Assembly: GCA_934491515.1 (NCBI GenBank)
Contig: CAKSTF010000002.1
Coordinates: 84,349-148,348, forward strand
Direction of reading: 5' to 3'
DNA from: an uncultured Eubacteriales bacterium
Lineage (GTDB): Bacteria; Bacillota; Clostridia; Oscillospirales; Acutalibacteraceae
Length of the DNA stretch: 64,000 bases
Part shown: one piece after another, positions 1-7,925 of the stretch
How positions within the stretch are numbered: the stretch's first letter is position 1
How the letters are laid out: each line of letters starts with the position of its first letter
The notes under the pieces: generated by a model
The model's database searches: none
The model's input: the letters and a program-made list of their open reading frames with translations, nothing else
Told to the model about the DNA's origin: nothing
Made by a program: the position numbers and the translations under genes

Positions 1-690
1 ATTTTCTATTTCGTTAACGGACAAAGGATATTCCGCGTTAATATCATAATTCTCGTCCTTGCTGTCCTTTTCATAGGTATACTGCGCAGCAAGAACGGTA
101 ACACCTATACCGTCAAGCGAAAGACCCTGATATCCGTTATCTGCGGAATCATGCATTTTTGCAATTATTTCTATTCCTACGATATCGGGTTCTGTGGTCT
201 GTGTGTCCGTGGTCATTCTTTCCGACTGGGGAAGAAGATGACCTTCATACGCATTGAAACTGTCAAGACCTTCAATAACCTGCGTCTTGTTGTCAACGGT
301 ATCGCCGGTAAGACGGAAAGAGAAGTCAAGAACCTCAAGAAGTTTCTTATCGCCCGTAAAACCGTTTATATTTACCTTATACTTTAAGGCAAGGTTGCCG
401 GTGTTCTTAATATAAAACTTTTCGGTAGTGTAAGAAGCGCCGGGTTCCCAAAGGATTTTGTTCTGTTCACGGCCGTCTTTCGCAACCCACTTTATAGCGC
501 GTTTTGTTAAATCTTCACCGTTCTCGTCTACAAGAGCAAGTTTAAGACTGCCCGACTGTATTCTGTTTACGGCAGTGCTTGCGCTGTCGGTAAACCATGC
601 AAAAGTAGTACCCATAAGCATAACTATGCATATCGCAATTGCCGCAACGCTGCAAAGTAATGCCTTTTTTGTCGCTTTAATATTTGTCAT
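1..690 (-). CDS. TasA/camelysin-type exported protein, 3' end cut by window edge
   Basis: The gene starts at 690 and remains open for 230 codons to the window edge, so its C-terminus is missing. The N-terminus has a positively charged stretch, a hydrophobic core and then TFAWFTDSAST followed by NRIQSGSL, the SipW-type signal seen in TasA/camelysin-like proteins. The next residues form a beta-rich domain (WEPG, KNTGNLALKY) shared with the two genes upstream. It is the last of three related exported proteins in a minus-strand operon that also encodes SipW (4006-4716). I infer that SipW cleaves it and that it forms or decorates a cell-surface fibre. The start is fixed by the shared MTN-K-TK N-terminus. 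Confidence 0.85.
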   Translation of the reverse strand, partial: MTNIKATKKALLCSVAAIAICIVMLMGTTFAWFTDSASTAVNRIQSGSLKLALVDENGEDLTKRAIKWVAKDGREQNKILWEPGASYTTEKFYIKNTGNLALKYKVNINGFTGDKKLLEVLDFSFRLTGDTVDNKTQVIEGLDSFNAYEGHLLPQSERMTTDTQTTEPDIVGIEIIAKMHDSADNGYQGLSLDGIGVTVLAAQYTYEKDSKDENYDINAEYPLSVNEIEN

Positions 691-708
691 TTTTAACACC
701 CTTAAAAT

Positions 709-1887
709 TTATTTCGCCACAACGGTGTACCAGTCGCCGTTCTGTACAACCTTGTATTCATCGGGAACAATTATTTCGCCCGCGCCTACGTTGGCGTTGG
801 AGGGGTCGAATTTATAGAATGTGCCGCCCTTAACGGTTATCTTGGAACCGGAGTTATCTTCGCAGTTAAGCGTCCACTGCGGAGTGGCAGCCTTGAATTT
901 ACCGCCGTTTATTTCTATCTGACCATTGTTTGAAGCATAGATAAAATCGTAATGTGAATCATTACCGGGCTTATCCTGTGTAAAGTTGCCGCCGTTGATG
1001 ATTATTTTATCGCCGCTTCTGAACTGGCTTGCCCATACCGCAACGGCAGAGTTATCCTGCGCTACGGCGTGTACGTCGGCGTCAATGATTATCGTGCCGC
1101 CGAATCCGTTGGCAACCGTACCGGATTTGCTGTATGCGCTTACAGTCTCGGTAAGGGTGTAGGTTCTGCCGGATATGGAAACAGGATTAAATCTTGTGGG
1201 GGCTTTTGCGTCGTAATCGTCACCGAAACTGTCCTTTTCAACAGTTGCCTGCGTTGCGTTTACAACAACGCCCACCTTAATGTAGGGAACATAGCTGTCG
1301 TTCGGGTTGGCATCGTTTGCTTCGTTGCCTACGGTAGTGGGCATATAAAGCACCATTGCCGAGATAACAGAAGTCTCTCCCGGGAGAACTACTTCCTGTT
1401 TCTTTATGGGAATATCGTTTGTGCCGATAAGCTTTTCGTTAGCCGATACTGCAGCGATTGCTTCCTCACGGGTTGCAAATGCCGTTTCGGTGTCGGTGTG
1501 ACCGAACATAAGATACTTATAAAGTGCGAAGGTTTTGCCGTCTGCGTTCTTCCCGTTGCCATAAGCGCCTATGGTAGCCGAAAGATCGTAACGCAAAGCA
1601 AGACTGCCGGTGTTTGTCACCTTGAAATAAACGATTTCGGTATGACCGGGCTCCCAAAGGGTATCCTCGTCAAAAAGTGCTTTGTCGGACTTTACTTCAG
1701 CCCATTCGGTCATGTCCTTGCTGTACTCGACCTTCATTTTAAGCGAACCGGATTCTATCCTGTTCACTGCTGTGGAAGCGCTGTCGGTAAACCACGCAAA
1801 CGTGGTACCGATAAGCATTGCAATGCACAAGATTGTTGCCGCAACGCTGCAAAGCAATGCTTTTTTGGTTGATTTGCCGTTTGTCAT
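709..1887 (-). CDS. TasA/camelysin-type exported protein with beta-solenoid tail (392 aa)
   Basis: Residues 11-30 are hydrophobic and are followed by AWFTDS (31-36) and N42..G47-S-L, the alternate SipW-dependent signal. Residues 50-220 form the beta-rich TasA-like body with a WEPG motif and a T-G-S-L-A-L-RYDL strand. Residues 230-392 hold short repeated strands of the IIINGGNF / IEINGGKF / ITVKGGTF kind, typical of a right-handed beta-solenoid ending in a WYTVV motif. The same ending occurs within the 659-residue neighbour. The gene lies 19 bp upstream of the next paralogue and 75 bp downstream of the previous one, so co-transcription is likely. Substrate, ligand or fibre role is inferred only from SipW linkage. 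Confidence 0.85.
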   Translation of the reverse strand: MTNGKSTKKALLCSVAATILCIAMLIGTTFAWFTDSASTAVNRIESGSLKMKVEYSKDMTEWAEVKSDKALFDEDTLWEPGHTEIVYFKVTNTGSLALRYDLSATIGAYGNGKNADGKTFALYKYLMFGHTDTETAFATREEAIAAVSANEKLIGTNDIPIKKQEVVLPGETSVISAMVLYMPTTVGNEANDANPNDSYVPYIKVGVVVNATQATVEKDSFGDDYDAKAPTRFNPVSISGRTYTLTETVSAYSKSGTVANGFGGTIIIDADVHAVAQDNSAVAVWASQFRSGDKIIINGGNFTQDKPGNDSHYDFIYASNNGQIEINGGKFKAATPQWTLNCEDNSGSKITVKGGTFYKFDPSNANVGAGEIIVPDEYKVVQNGDWYTVVAK

Positions 1888-1962
1888 TATAAAATCACCT
1901 CAAAATTAAATATTTTAATGATAATAGTATGTAAGAAACGATCCCGCACGGGGAATATGCGC

Positions 1963-3942
1963 TTACTTATTATCAATAAATTCAGCAGTGCTGGGGCCGT
2001 AAGTCTTTTTGATTCTGAAACCATTCAGGGGATTTTCAAAAGACTGTGTATAAGTGCAGGAATTTCCCGTAATCGTATAAACGGATTTTCCCGACTTTTT
2101 CGCATTGTCAAACGTAGCGGTAAATACATCGCCGTTTCCGCAGGTCATATTTTTTGCAACGTTGTTTTTGATAACAATATCTGTTTTAATATCGTTTGTT
2201 GAGTAATTGTTGCCCACGGTATTTATGGCAAGAAATCCTTCGGTGCGGTCGGCTGTGTTGTCGCTTACAATCACATTGCCGGCAATATCACTGATATTAA
2301 GCGCCGCTGCGGAAAGATTTATAAAATTGCAGCCTTTTACGGTCATATTGCGTACTCTTCCCGCCTTAACCGCGTAACGCACATTTTTAAAAGTGCAATT
2401 TTCAACTGTCAGACCGTTCAAATATGCGTTTGTTTCCTTTTCTTCAGTAATAGTGCCAGTTACCGTAACCTGTTTGTGCGAAATTGCGTCCTTATATTTT
2501 TCGGCAGACGCAGACATATCAAATGTGCAGTTTTTAAAGGTAACGCCCGAAACACGCGACGCGCCGTTGGTCATACTGCTTTGACCGATACTTACCTGAT
2601 CGGTAAAGGTAACGTCTTCAAATGTGACATTTTCCAAAGTAACTTTGGTTGCAGTGCTTGCCGATGTAAGTTTCAAGCCGTTAACGGCAACGCCGGCAGC
2701 CGATTTAAACGTAACGTCTTTAAGGGTTAAAGGCTCGGTGTTGTTAAGTATTATGGGTTCGGTTGTGCTTTCGTTCAATACAATGGTATCGCCGGATTTT
2801 GCGGAAGTAACAGCCGTCGTTAATTCTTCGCTTGTTTTAACGCCCGTTCCCTTAACAACGGTGTACCAAACGTCGCCGTTCGATTTTGTTTCGGAAACAA
2901 CGCAATAACCATCGGCTACAAAGTTGCCGCCTAAATTATCGTCGCCCTTTGAAGGATCGTAGTTAACAAACGTGCCGCCCTTTACGGTAATTGTGCCGGG
3001 ATTGCTGTTATGCTGGTTAAGCACATAGTAAAAACCGTTCCATGCATAATCGGTCCAGAAAAATCCGCCTTCGATAATTACGGTACCGCCGCTGCAGAAT
3101 ATAACGGAGTTTCCTACGCCCGTAGCGTCTTTACCAACGGTGAAGGAGCCGTCTTTTATAGTAACGGTCGAACCTGCACCTACCGAAATACATTTGTTGT
3201 CGCCGCCTGAGCCGCCGTCATAATAACCGCCTTTTATGGTAACTTTGGTGCCCTGGCCGGTTACCTTAACCGCCGTATCGTTGGGGTTAAGCGCAACGCC
3301 GCCTTTGTTCAAAGTGTGGCTGCCGCTTGTAAAATCCTGCGTACCTTTATAAGCAGCGTCTTTATCGTACTGGTTACCGCGGCTGTCATTTTCAACCGTG
3401 TCCTGGGTAGCGTAAACGGTAACAGAAACACCGTCTATACTGAGGTTCTGATACTCATTACCGGCAGTTGTCTGCATTTTGCCTTTAATGGTAAAGGGAG
3501 CGCTTTCCTTATTCGGAAGCAAATACTCTTCGGCAAGGTTAATGTCAACGTCATTGATTGTCCAGTCAATCACATCGTTTAACATTGCGTCGCCCTGAAT
3601 ACCGGTAATTTTGATTATGTACTTTAACGCAAGATTGCCCTTGTTTACAACGCGCAGCTGCGGCAATTCATAGGTACAACCGGGTTCCCATAGCACCTTT
3701 TCATTTGCGCCGCCCGCTTTCAGAAAATCGAGGGTTTTGCCTTCTGCGCTTTCCCACGTTGCGCCGCCGTCCTTTGACATTTCAAGCGCAACGTCAAGCG
3801 AACCCGACTGTATTCTGTTTACGGCAGTGCTTGCGCTGTCGGTAAACCACGCAAAAGTGGTGCCGATAAGCATTGCAACGCACAGAAACGTCGCCATGGC
3901 GCATGTAAACAATGCACGTTTTGTTGATTTGCTGTTTGTCAT
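1963..3942 (-). CDS. Large TasA-type exported protein with long beta-solenoid (659 aa)
   Basis: A strong Shine-Dalgarno (TCAGGAGGTA on the minus strand, 3951-3960) decides the start at 3942. The N-terminus (MTNSKSTKRA, hydrophobic 11-30, AWFTDS 31-36, NRIQSGSLD) is the SipW-type signal shared with its two neighbours. A TasA-like body covers about 50-200. From about 205 to 655 the protein is a pectate-lyase-like beta-helix, with repeated rungs such as VTIKGG, VTIKDG, VIIEGG and ITVKGGTF followed by Asn/Thr-rich turns. There is no visible membrane anchor or LPxTG motif. This is probably the largest matrix or adhesive subunit of the cluster; no catalytic residues of pectate lyases are evident, so an enzymatic role is doubtful. 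Confidence 0.85.
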   Translation of the reverse strand: MTNSKSTKRALFTCAMATFLCVAMLIGTTFAWFTDSASTAVNRIQSGSLDVALEMSKDGGATWESAEGKTLDFLKAGGANEKVLWEPGCTYELPQLRVVNKGNLALKYIIKITGIQGDAMLNDVIDWTINDVDINLAEEYLLPNKESAPFTIKGKMQTTAGNEYQNLSIDGVSVTVYATQDTVENDSRGNQYDKDAAYKGTQDFTSGSHTLNKGGVALNPNDTAVKVTGQGTKVTIKGGYYDGGSGGDNKCISVGAGSTVTIKDGSFTVGKDATGVGNSVIFCSGGTVIIEGGFFWTDYAWNGFYYVLNQHNSNPGTITVKGGTFVNYDPSKGDDNLGGNFVADGYCVVSETKSNGDVWYTVVKGTGVKTSEELTTAVTSAKSGDTIVLNESTTEPIILNNTEPLTLKDVTFKSAAGVAVNGLKLTSASTATKVTLENVTFEDVTFTDQVSIGQSSMTNGASRVSGVTFKNCTFDMSASAEKYKDAISHKQVTVTGTITEEKETNAYLNGLTVENCTFKNVRYAVKAGRVRNMTVKGCNFINLSAAALNISDIAGNVIVSDNTADRTEGFLAINTVGNNYSTNDIKTDIVIKNNVAKNMTCGNGDVFTATFDNAKKSGKSVYTITGNSCTYTQSFENPLNGFRIKKTYGPSTAEFIDNK

Positions 3943-4005
3943 TACACAAATACCTCCTGATATAATCTCTTTAATGGCAAATATGTAAACACAGTCCCCG
4001 TGTGT

Positions 4006-4716
4006 TTATATCGTGGAATTATCGTCAAATCGGCAATCCTGCGGCGGCGTTTGCCCCGCATTTGCCATCTGCGCTTTCATTTGCAGCAGTTCCTGCATCA
4101 TACGCTGGGTTTCCATACGGTCGGCTTCTATTTTATCTCTTTCCGCCTGCAGTTCTTTTTGCTGTTCCGCTTTATATTTACGAAACAGGTGTATACAACG
4201 TATCCCTTCTGTTAAAATAAGGAAAAGGAAAGGAATCAGAATGCAAACAATATATCCCGGCGTGGTTTTAAGAAATTGGAAAAAGGTGCCCACTTTAGGA
4301 ATGTGCTTACTGTATTTTCCAAGCACATATGGGTAGGTGACGATCGTTTCGTCATCCGTATCGGTAGTTGTTCCGTAGGTAACAAAACCCGGCTGACCGT
4401 TTGAATCAACAGTTAATTTGCGTATCTTATGGGTAACGGTTTCACCGTAATTTGCGGTGTTCTGCGAAGTATAGGCAATAATGTCGCCCTCTTTAAGCGT
4501 TTTCGGGTCGGTTTCCTTTATAAGAACAAGATCCCCTGCCTTAAAATCGGTCTTGCTCATAGAATCGGACAAAACAACAAAAGCCTTATAGCCGAAAAGA
4601 TTTCTGTCGGCACGGTCAAAAGTGGAAACGGATATAACGGTGAATATCATCATTCCGGCGGCAAGCGCCACCACCGCCCACACCAGTAAATTGCGGATTA
4701 CTTTTAAAACTTTCAC
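4006..4716 (-). CDS. sipW: Signal peptidase I of the SipW (ER/archaeal) type
   Basis: A 236-residue membrane protease of the S26B type. There is one transmembrane helix at about 9-31 and a second at 152-172. Motif B is LSDSM with the nucleophile Ser52, and the general base is His96 in VTHKI, replacing the Lys of bacterial LepB; acidic residues around 119-122 (TDTDDE) are candidates for the third catalytic position. SipW enzymes process TasA/TapA-like proteins and exactly such proteins flank the gene. The C-terminal 178-236 region is a charged, Gln/Met-rich coiled-coil-like tail not typical of Bacillus SipW; it may contact other factors in the cytoplasm. The gene follows the 74-residue Cys4 protein by 12 bp. 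Confidence 0.93.
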   Translation of the reverse strand: MKVLKVIRNLLVWAVVALAAGMMIFTVISVSTFDRADRNLFGYKAFVVLSDSMSKTDFKAGDLVLIKETDPKTLKEGDIIAYTSQNTANYGETVTHKIRKLTVDSNGQPGFVTYGTTTDTDDETIVTYPYVLGKYSKHIPKVGTFFQFLKTTPGYIVCILIPFLFLILTEGIRCIHLFRKYKAEQQKELQAERDKIEADRMETQRMMQELLQMKAQMANAGQTPPQDCRFDDNSTI

Positions 4717-4728
4717 GTCCGGAACTCC

Positions 4729-4953
4729 TTAACGTTTATTGTTCTCTGCGCACATTTTAATAAGTTCGTTCAACTCGTCGTCTGATACAACTGTTTCATC
4801 GTCGTCCTTGCGGATGTATAAATCTACATAGCAGTCGCTGCACAATTGACCGCAACCTTCTATGTAATACATACGGTCATCTATCGGCACATCTTTTGCA
4901 ATCCCCGTATCACGGCCGCAGCAAGCGCATTTTTCATTCTTTGTTTTCAACAT
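4729..4953 (-). CDS. Small Cys4 (zinc-ribbon-like) protein
   Basis: A 74-residue acidic protein with CACCGR near the N-terminus (C9, C11/C12) and CSDCY near residue 38-41, a spacing compatible with a small zinc-binding knuckle. No signal peptide or membrane segment is present, so it should stay in the cytoplasm. It sits between the small exported protein and sipW with 12-18 bp gaps, so it belongs to the same operon. I do not recognise a family; a regulatory or chaperone role for the fibre operon is only a guess. Confidence 0.65.
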   Translation of the reverse strand: MLKTKNEKCACCGRDTGIAKDVPIDDRMYYIEGCGQLCSDCYVDLYIRKDDDETVVSDDELNELIKMCAENNKR

Positions 4954-4971
4954 TGCGCGACCTCCTTATGT

Positions 4972-5517
4972 TCAGCCGAACAACCTATTCGGGTTATTCT
5001 TGCTTTGCGTTGCTTCGGCGCACATATTAAACGAAAGATCAAGATTCTGCGTTTCATTCCCTGCGTATTCGGGATAGTGGAAAGATATGGTAAGATTCTT
5101 CTTCTGTCCTATTCCGAGCACGTCGTCCGCCGCTTTTACATTTATTTTGTTAAGTCGGCTTGCCGTACCCGAAAAAAGAGTCTTTTCGCCATCCTTTATC
5201 GTAACAACAAGCACGTCGGAAAGTCCGCCCGAAACATTTTCAAAATAAATTCGGTAGTATACGTCCCAAGTGCTGTTATTTTCAATAAAAAAGTTTTTAA
5301 CAACCGTCATACCCGGCTCAAATATATACTCGTGCTCATCAATTACGGGCTTGCCGTCGTTTAAGTTTATTTCAACTTTGCCGGTGGTAAAAAGATTGTT
5401 TTCCACCGAAACGGTCGCGTAAACCAAAGCAAAGGTGGTTATTGCCACGCAAACGGCAAGAACAACGATTGTAATGATACCGCCCGTCAGTTTTTTAGCG
5501 GTTTTTGAACTATGCAT
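4972..5517 (-). CDS. Small exported TasA/camelysin-like protein (181 aa)
   Basis: Basic N-terminus (MHSSKTAKKL), a hydrophobic segment at 11-34, then a degenerate alternate-signal motif ending in ENNLFTTGKVEINLND. The mature part carries the beta-sandwich hallmarks of this family (FEPGM, IENNSTWDVYYRIYF, GNETQNLDLSFN). It overlaps the start-proximal gene by 8 bp and precedes the Cys4 protein by 18 bp. It lacks the beta-solenoid tail of the larger family members. By analogy with TapA next to TasA, a minor or assembly subunit is plausible, but this is inference from size and position. Confidence 0.75.
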   Translation of the reverse strand: MHSSKTAKKLTGGIITIVVLAVCVAITTFALVYATVSVENNLFTTGKVEINLNDGKPVIDEHEYIFEPGMTVVKNFFIENNSTWDVYYRIYFENVSGGLSDVLVVTIKDGEKTLFSGTASRLNKINVKAADDVLGIGQKKNLTISFHYPEYAGNETQNLDLSFNMCAEATQSKNNPNRLFG

Positions 5518-6310
5518 CTTTCCCGTCCTCCTTGCGTTTGCGGATTATAAACAGGAAAAGCAGGGCACTGCCGCAGCAAACGGCAACTGTCGCCCATGGC
5601 ACAGCCGAAGAGAAATCCCCTGTCATCGGAGAATCGTCAAGATTTCCGGTTTCCTCAACCCACCATTTAAAATCGGCGCATAAGTTTTTGTTTTGATATT
5701 CGTTGCCTACGTTTGTATCCAGGTACGCGGTAACCTCGTAATACAGTTCCTCAAGCGCCTGATCGCGCGACTGCAATTTGTGCGTAACACTTTCCGGCAT
5801 ATCTGCAATTACGCCGTCATAAAGCGTTTCGCCCGTAGTAAGCAGTTTTACGCGCACTTTAAGCACCTCGGCCAACTTTTCAAAGCCGGGGCGCACGGTT
5901 GCTTTATAATGTACCGTAACTTTATCGTGATAGGAAACCCGAACGCGGAAATACTTTGTTATGCTGTCGCCGGGGAACATATTTTCAACCTTAAACGCTG
6001 TGTTTTCTTCCGGCTGTCTGTTGTACAGTTCGATTGACGCAGCCTTTTCGGCCTTTTCGGACGTGGCAGCGCCCGTTTCCGCGGCAACGGTTTTGTTCTC
6101 CGTTTTGGCAGAATCGGTATTTTTCTCATCGCCGTCCGATTTTTTTGAATCGCCCGACGGAGTAATAAGGTTATCCGGTACGGTTACGGCAGCAGGATCA
6201 CCATTTGCAAGTTTGTTGTACAAAAGCGTGCCGCCGAGCGCCAGCAAACTGAGGCAGAGCAGAACAGCCAAAACAACAATAACAACTTTAATTTTCTTTT
6301 TTTGTTTCAC
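5510..6310 (-). CDS. Surface protein with sortase-like SPMTG anchor, first gene of the fibre operon (266 aa)
   Basis: N-terminal hydrophobic segment 9-31, then a Ser/Lys/Glu/Ala-rich low-complexity linker (about 45-92), a beta-rich domain (95-220) with NMFPGDSITKYFRV, and a C-terminus with SPMTGD (227-232), a hydrophobic segment (237-256) and RKRK. This is the layout of a cell-wall sorting signal with a non-canonical xPxTG motif. No sortase gene is in the window. It is the promoter-proximal gene of the seven-gene minus-strand run and could anchor the TasA-like fibre to the wall, as TapA/TcyA-like partners do. The start at 6310 is the only sensible one; no gene lies between it and the inverted repeat at 6434. 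Confidence 0.75.
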   Translation of the reverse strand: MKQKKKIKVVIVVLAVLLCLSLLALGGTLLYNKLANGDPAAVTVPDNLITPSGDSKKSDGDEKNTDSAKTENKTVAAETGAATSEKAEKAASIELYNRQPEENTAFKVENMFPGDSITKYFRVRVSYHDKVTVHYKATVRPGFEKLAEVLKVRVKLLTTGETLYDGVIADMPESVTHKLQSRDQALEELYYEVTAYLDTNVGNEYQNKNLCADFKWWVEETGNLDDSPMTGDFSSAVPWATVAVCCGSALLFLFIIRKRKEDGKDA

Positions 6311-6403
6311 TCAAACTCACTTCTTTGACGTAAAATATCAACCCGCGCGGTGCATAATTTAAACATATCGGGAAATAATAACGATATCCGCTTTAATTTA
6401 ACT

Positions 6404-6432
6404 TTTATAATACGGAATTTTATTTGCCGCAA
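6404..6432 (-). promoter_or_regulatory. Possible resident promoter of the fibre operon, abutting the left inverted repeat
   Basis: On the minus strand TTGCGG (6427-6432), 17-bp spacer, TATAAA (6404-6409). The -35 is weak and touches the outer edge of the left inverted repeat (6434-6456). Transcription from here would give a leader of about 90 nt before the operon start at 6310. It would be active whichever way the neighbouring segment points, so it may be weak or need activation. Confidence 0.4.
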
Positions 6433-6433
6433 T

Positions 6434-6456
6434 TTTCGCAGAGTTTATCACTCTGT
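6434..6456. repeat. Left copy of 23-bp inverted repeat (IRL)
   Basis: The 23 bases here are the exact reverse complement of 7933-7955; identity stops sharply at both edges. Each copy is itself a dyad (CAGAGT, 5-base loop, ACTCTG). The pair encloses the tyrosine-recombinase gene at 6540-7655, which is the arrangement of recombination sites of an invertible DNA segment rather than the direct repeats left by phage integration. Confidence 0.9.
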
Positions 6457-6539
6457 TAAAAAAACCGATAAAACGCCGCTGCAAAGCAGATTTTTAATTG
6501 CCGTACCTGCGTATGACACATTTTTCTGACTGCTTATAC

Positions 6540-7655
6540 TCAGATTGCAAGAGCCGACAGTTTGTCCATATTTATGCGCTTTTGTTCCATTGATGAATGA
6601 ACATATCTGTTTAGAGTAATAGAAGTATTGGCATGTCCTAAAACTTCGGAAAGCGATTTTATCTCGAAACCTGCTTCAACTGCTCTTGTTGCAAAAGTAT
6701 GGCGGAACGTGTGAGCATGCACGCCTTTAAGTCCGCATTCTTCCGTATATTTTTTTATGCGGTACTGCAGCGTTCTCGGTTCCATATAGCGTTCCGTTCC
6801 CGTTAATACATAGTTATTTTTGTTTTTACATTCAAACCGACTGCACAAATCGGAAATATAATCGGTAATCGGTATCTTACGAAGTGATGTATCGCTTTTT
6901 GGAGAGCCGATTATTATTTTTGTCTTTTGTGCGGAATCGGCGTCTGTGTTTTGCAGCCTTTGCATGGTTGTTTTTACGGATATAATCTTTTCTTTTGTAT
7001 CTATATCCGACCACTTAAGCGCGCACGTTTCTCCTATGCGAAGTCCCGTGAGCAGCATAAGCAGAACTCCGAATTTACAGGTATCCGTATCCTGCAGAAG
7101 ATATACGGCAAATCGCTTTTGTTCATCGCGTGAAAGCACACGCATTTCTTTACGGCCCCCTTTGGGGTAGCAGATCTCAATTTTCGGGAATATTCCCGAA
7201 AATTGTTCCGCGGTATATTTAAAAATACTTTGCAGTATAACCAAAACGTCGCGGACGGTCTTTTGTGACAGACCGTCGTGTAGCAGCAATTCCGATGAAA
7301 AGGCATTTACGGTTGCCGTGGTTATTCCAAGCGGAAAATAACCGCCGAGTTTCGGTTTAATACGGTTTTTAACTATATGGCTGTACTTTATATAAGTGGA
7401 TTCCCGTATTTTGCTTTTCCGATTTTCCAGCCATTCATCACAAAAGTAGGAAAAACGATGTTTTGTTGCGGTATCGGGTGGTGGAGTTCCGGTAGCGATT
7501 GCGGTTTTGAATTTTTCCACCTTTTCTTTTGCTTCTTTGTAGGTTTTTCCGTAGCAAAATCCGTATTTAATCTTGCCGGACAATTCATGACCTTTAACGT
7601 ACCTTGCCTCCCAGCGTCCGTCCTTTCGTTTAAAAATATTTTCGCCTTTTTTCAT
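6540..7655 (-). CDS. Tyrosine site-specific recombinase (putative invertase, 371 aa)
   Basis: N-terminal arm-binding-like domain (1-60), SAM-like core-binding domain (65-160) and a complete catalytic domain: Arg206 (TGLRIGE), Lys253, His315-x-x-Arg318 (HTFRHTFA), His341 (LGHANTS) and the nucleophile Tyr351 (RYVHSS). All catalytic residues are intact. The Shine-Dalgarno GGAGGTA lies 7-8 bases before the ATG at 7655. The gene has no relaxase, excisionase or other element genes beside it and is enclosed by a 23-bp inverted repeat, so a DNA invertase is more likely than the integrase of a mobile element. It points towards the fibre operon, and no terminator is evident between its stop and 6310. 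Confidence 0.9.
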   Translation of the reverse strand: MKKGENIFKRKDGRWEARYVKGHELSGKIKYGFCYGKTYKEAKEKVEKFKTAIATGTPPPDTATKHRFSYFCDEWLENRKSKIRESTYIKYSHIVKNRIKPKLGGYFPLGITTATVNAFSSELLLHDGLSQKTVRDVLVILQSIFKYTAEQFSGIFPKIEICYPKGGRKEMRVLSRDEQKRFAVYLLQDTDTCKFGVLLMLLTGLRIGETCALKWSDIDTKEKIISVKTTMQRLQNTDADSAQKTKIIIGSPKSDTSLRKIPITDYISDLCSRFECKNKNNYVLTGTERYMEPRTLQYRIKKYTEECGLKGVHAHTFRHTFATRAVEAGFEIKSLSEVLGHANTSITLNRYVHSSMEQKRINMDKLSALAI

Positions 7656-7681
7656 AATGTATTACCTCCGAAAAATGAAAT

Positions 7682-7710
7682 TACGCCGATTCCGGCGTTA
7701 TTTTATTTTA
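7682..7710 (+). other. Hairpin followed by a T-rich run in the recombinase upstream region
   Basis: ACGCCG, 4-base loop, CGGCGT, then TATTTTATTTT on the plus strand. It lies between the recombinase start and the outward promoter. A second small hairpin with six T (AGTGC / GCACT) sits at about 7791-7812. They may stop plus-strand transcripts from entering the recombinase antisense, or be part of the recombinase leader. Confidence 0.4.
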
Positions 7711-7875
7711 GCGAAAAGGCGGTACAATCGGCTGTACAATGCCTTTTCTCCTGCAGCAAAAAACCGACTGCGGCAGTGACTGTTAATAGCAGTGCCGAAA
7801 AGCACTTTTTTGAACGGCTGCATACTTTTTAGTTCACTTGTTTTAAATAAAACTCTTAAAAGCGCAAATAGGGTC

Positions 7876-7903
7876 TTGTATTTTTCTGCAAATGTGCTAT
7901 AAT
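7876..7903 (+). promoter_or_regulatory. Outward extended -10 promoter inside the invertible segment
   Basis: TTGTAT (7876-7881), 16-bp spacer ending in TGC, TATAAT (7898-7903). The TG one base before the -10 makes it an extended -10 promoter. A start site near 7910 gives only about 15 nt before the IRR hairpin. It drives no plus-strand gene here; after inversion it would face the fibre operon at 6310. Confidence 0.75.
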
Positions 7904-7925
7904 ATACAAGCATACTGAGTATTTT

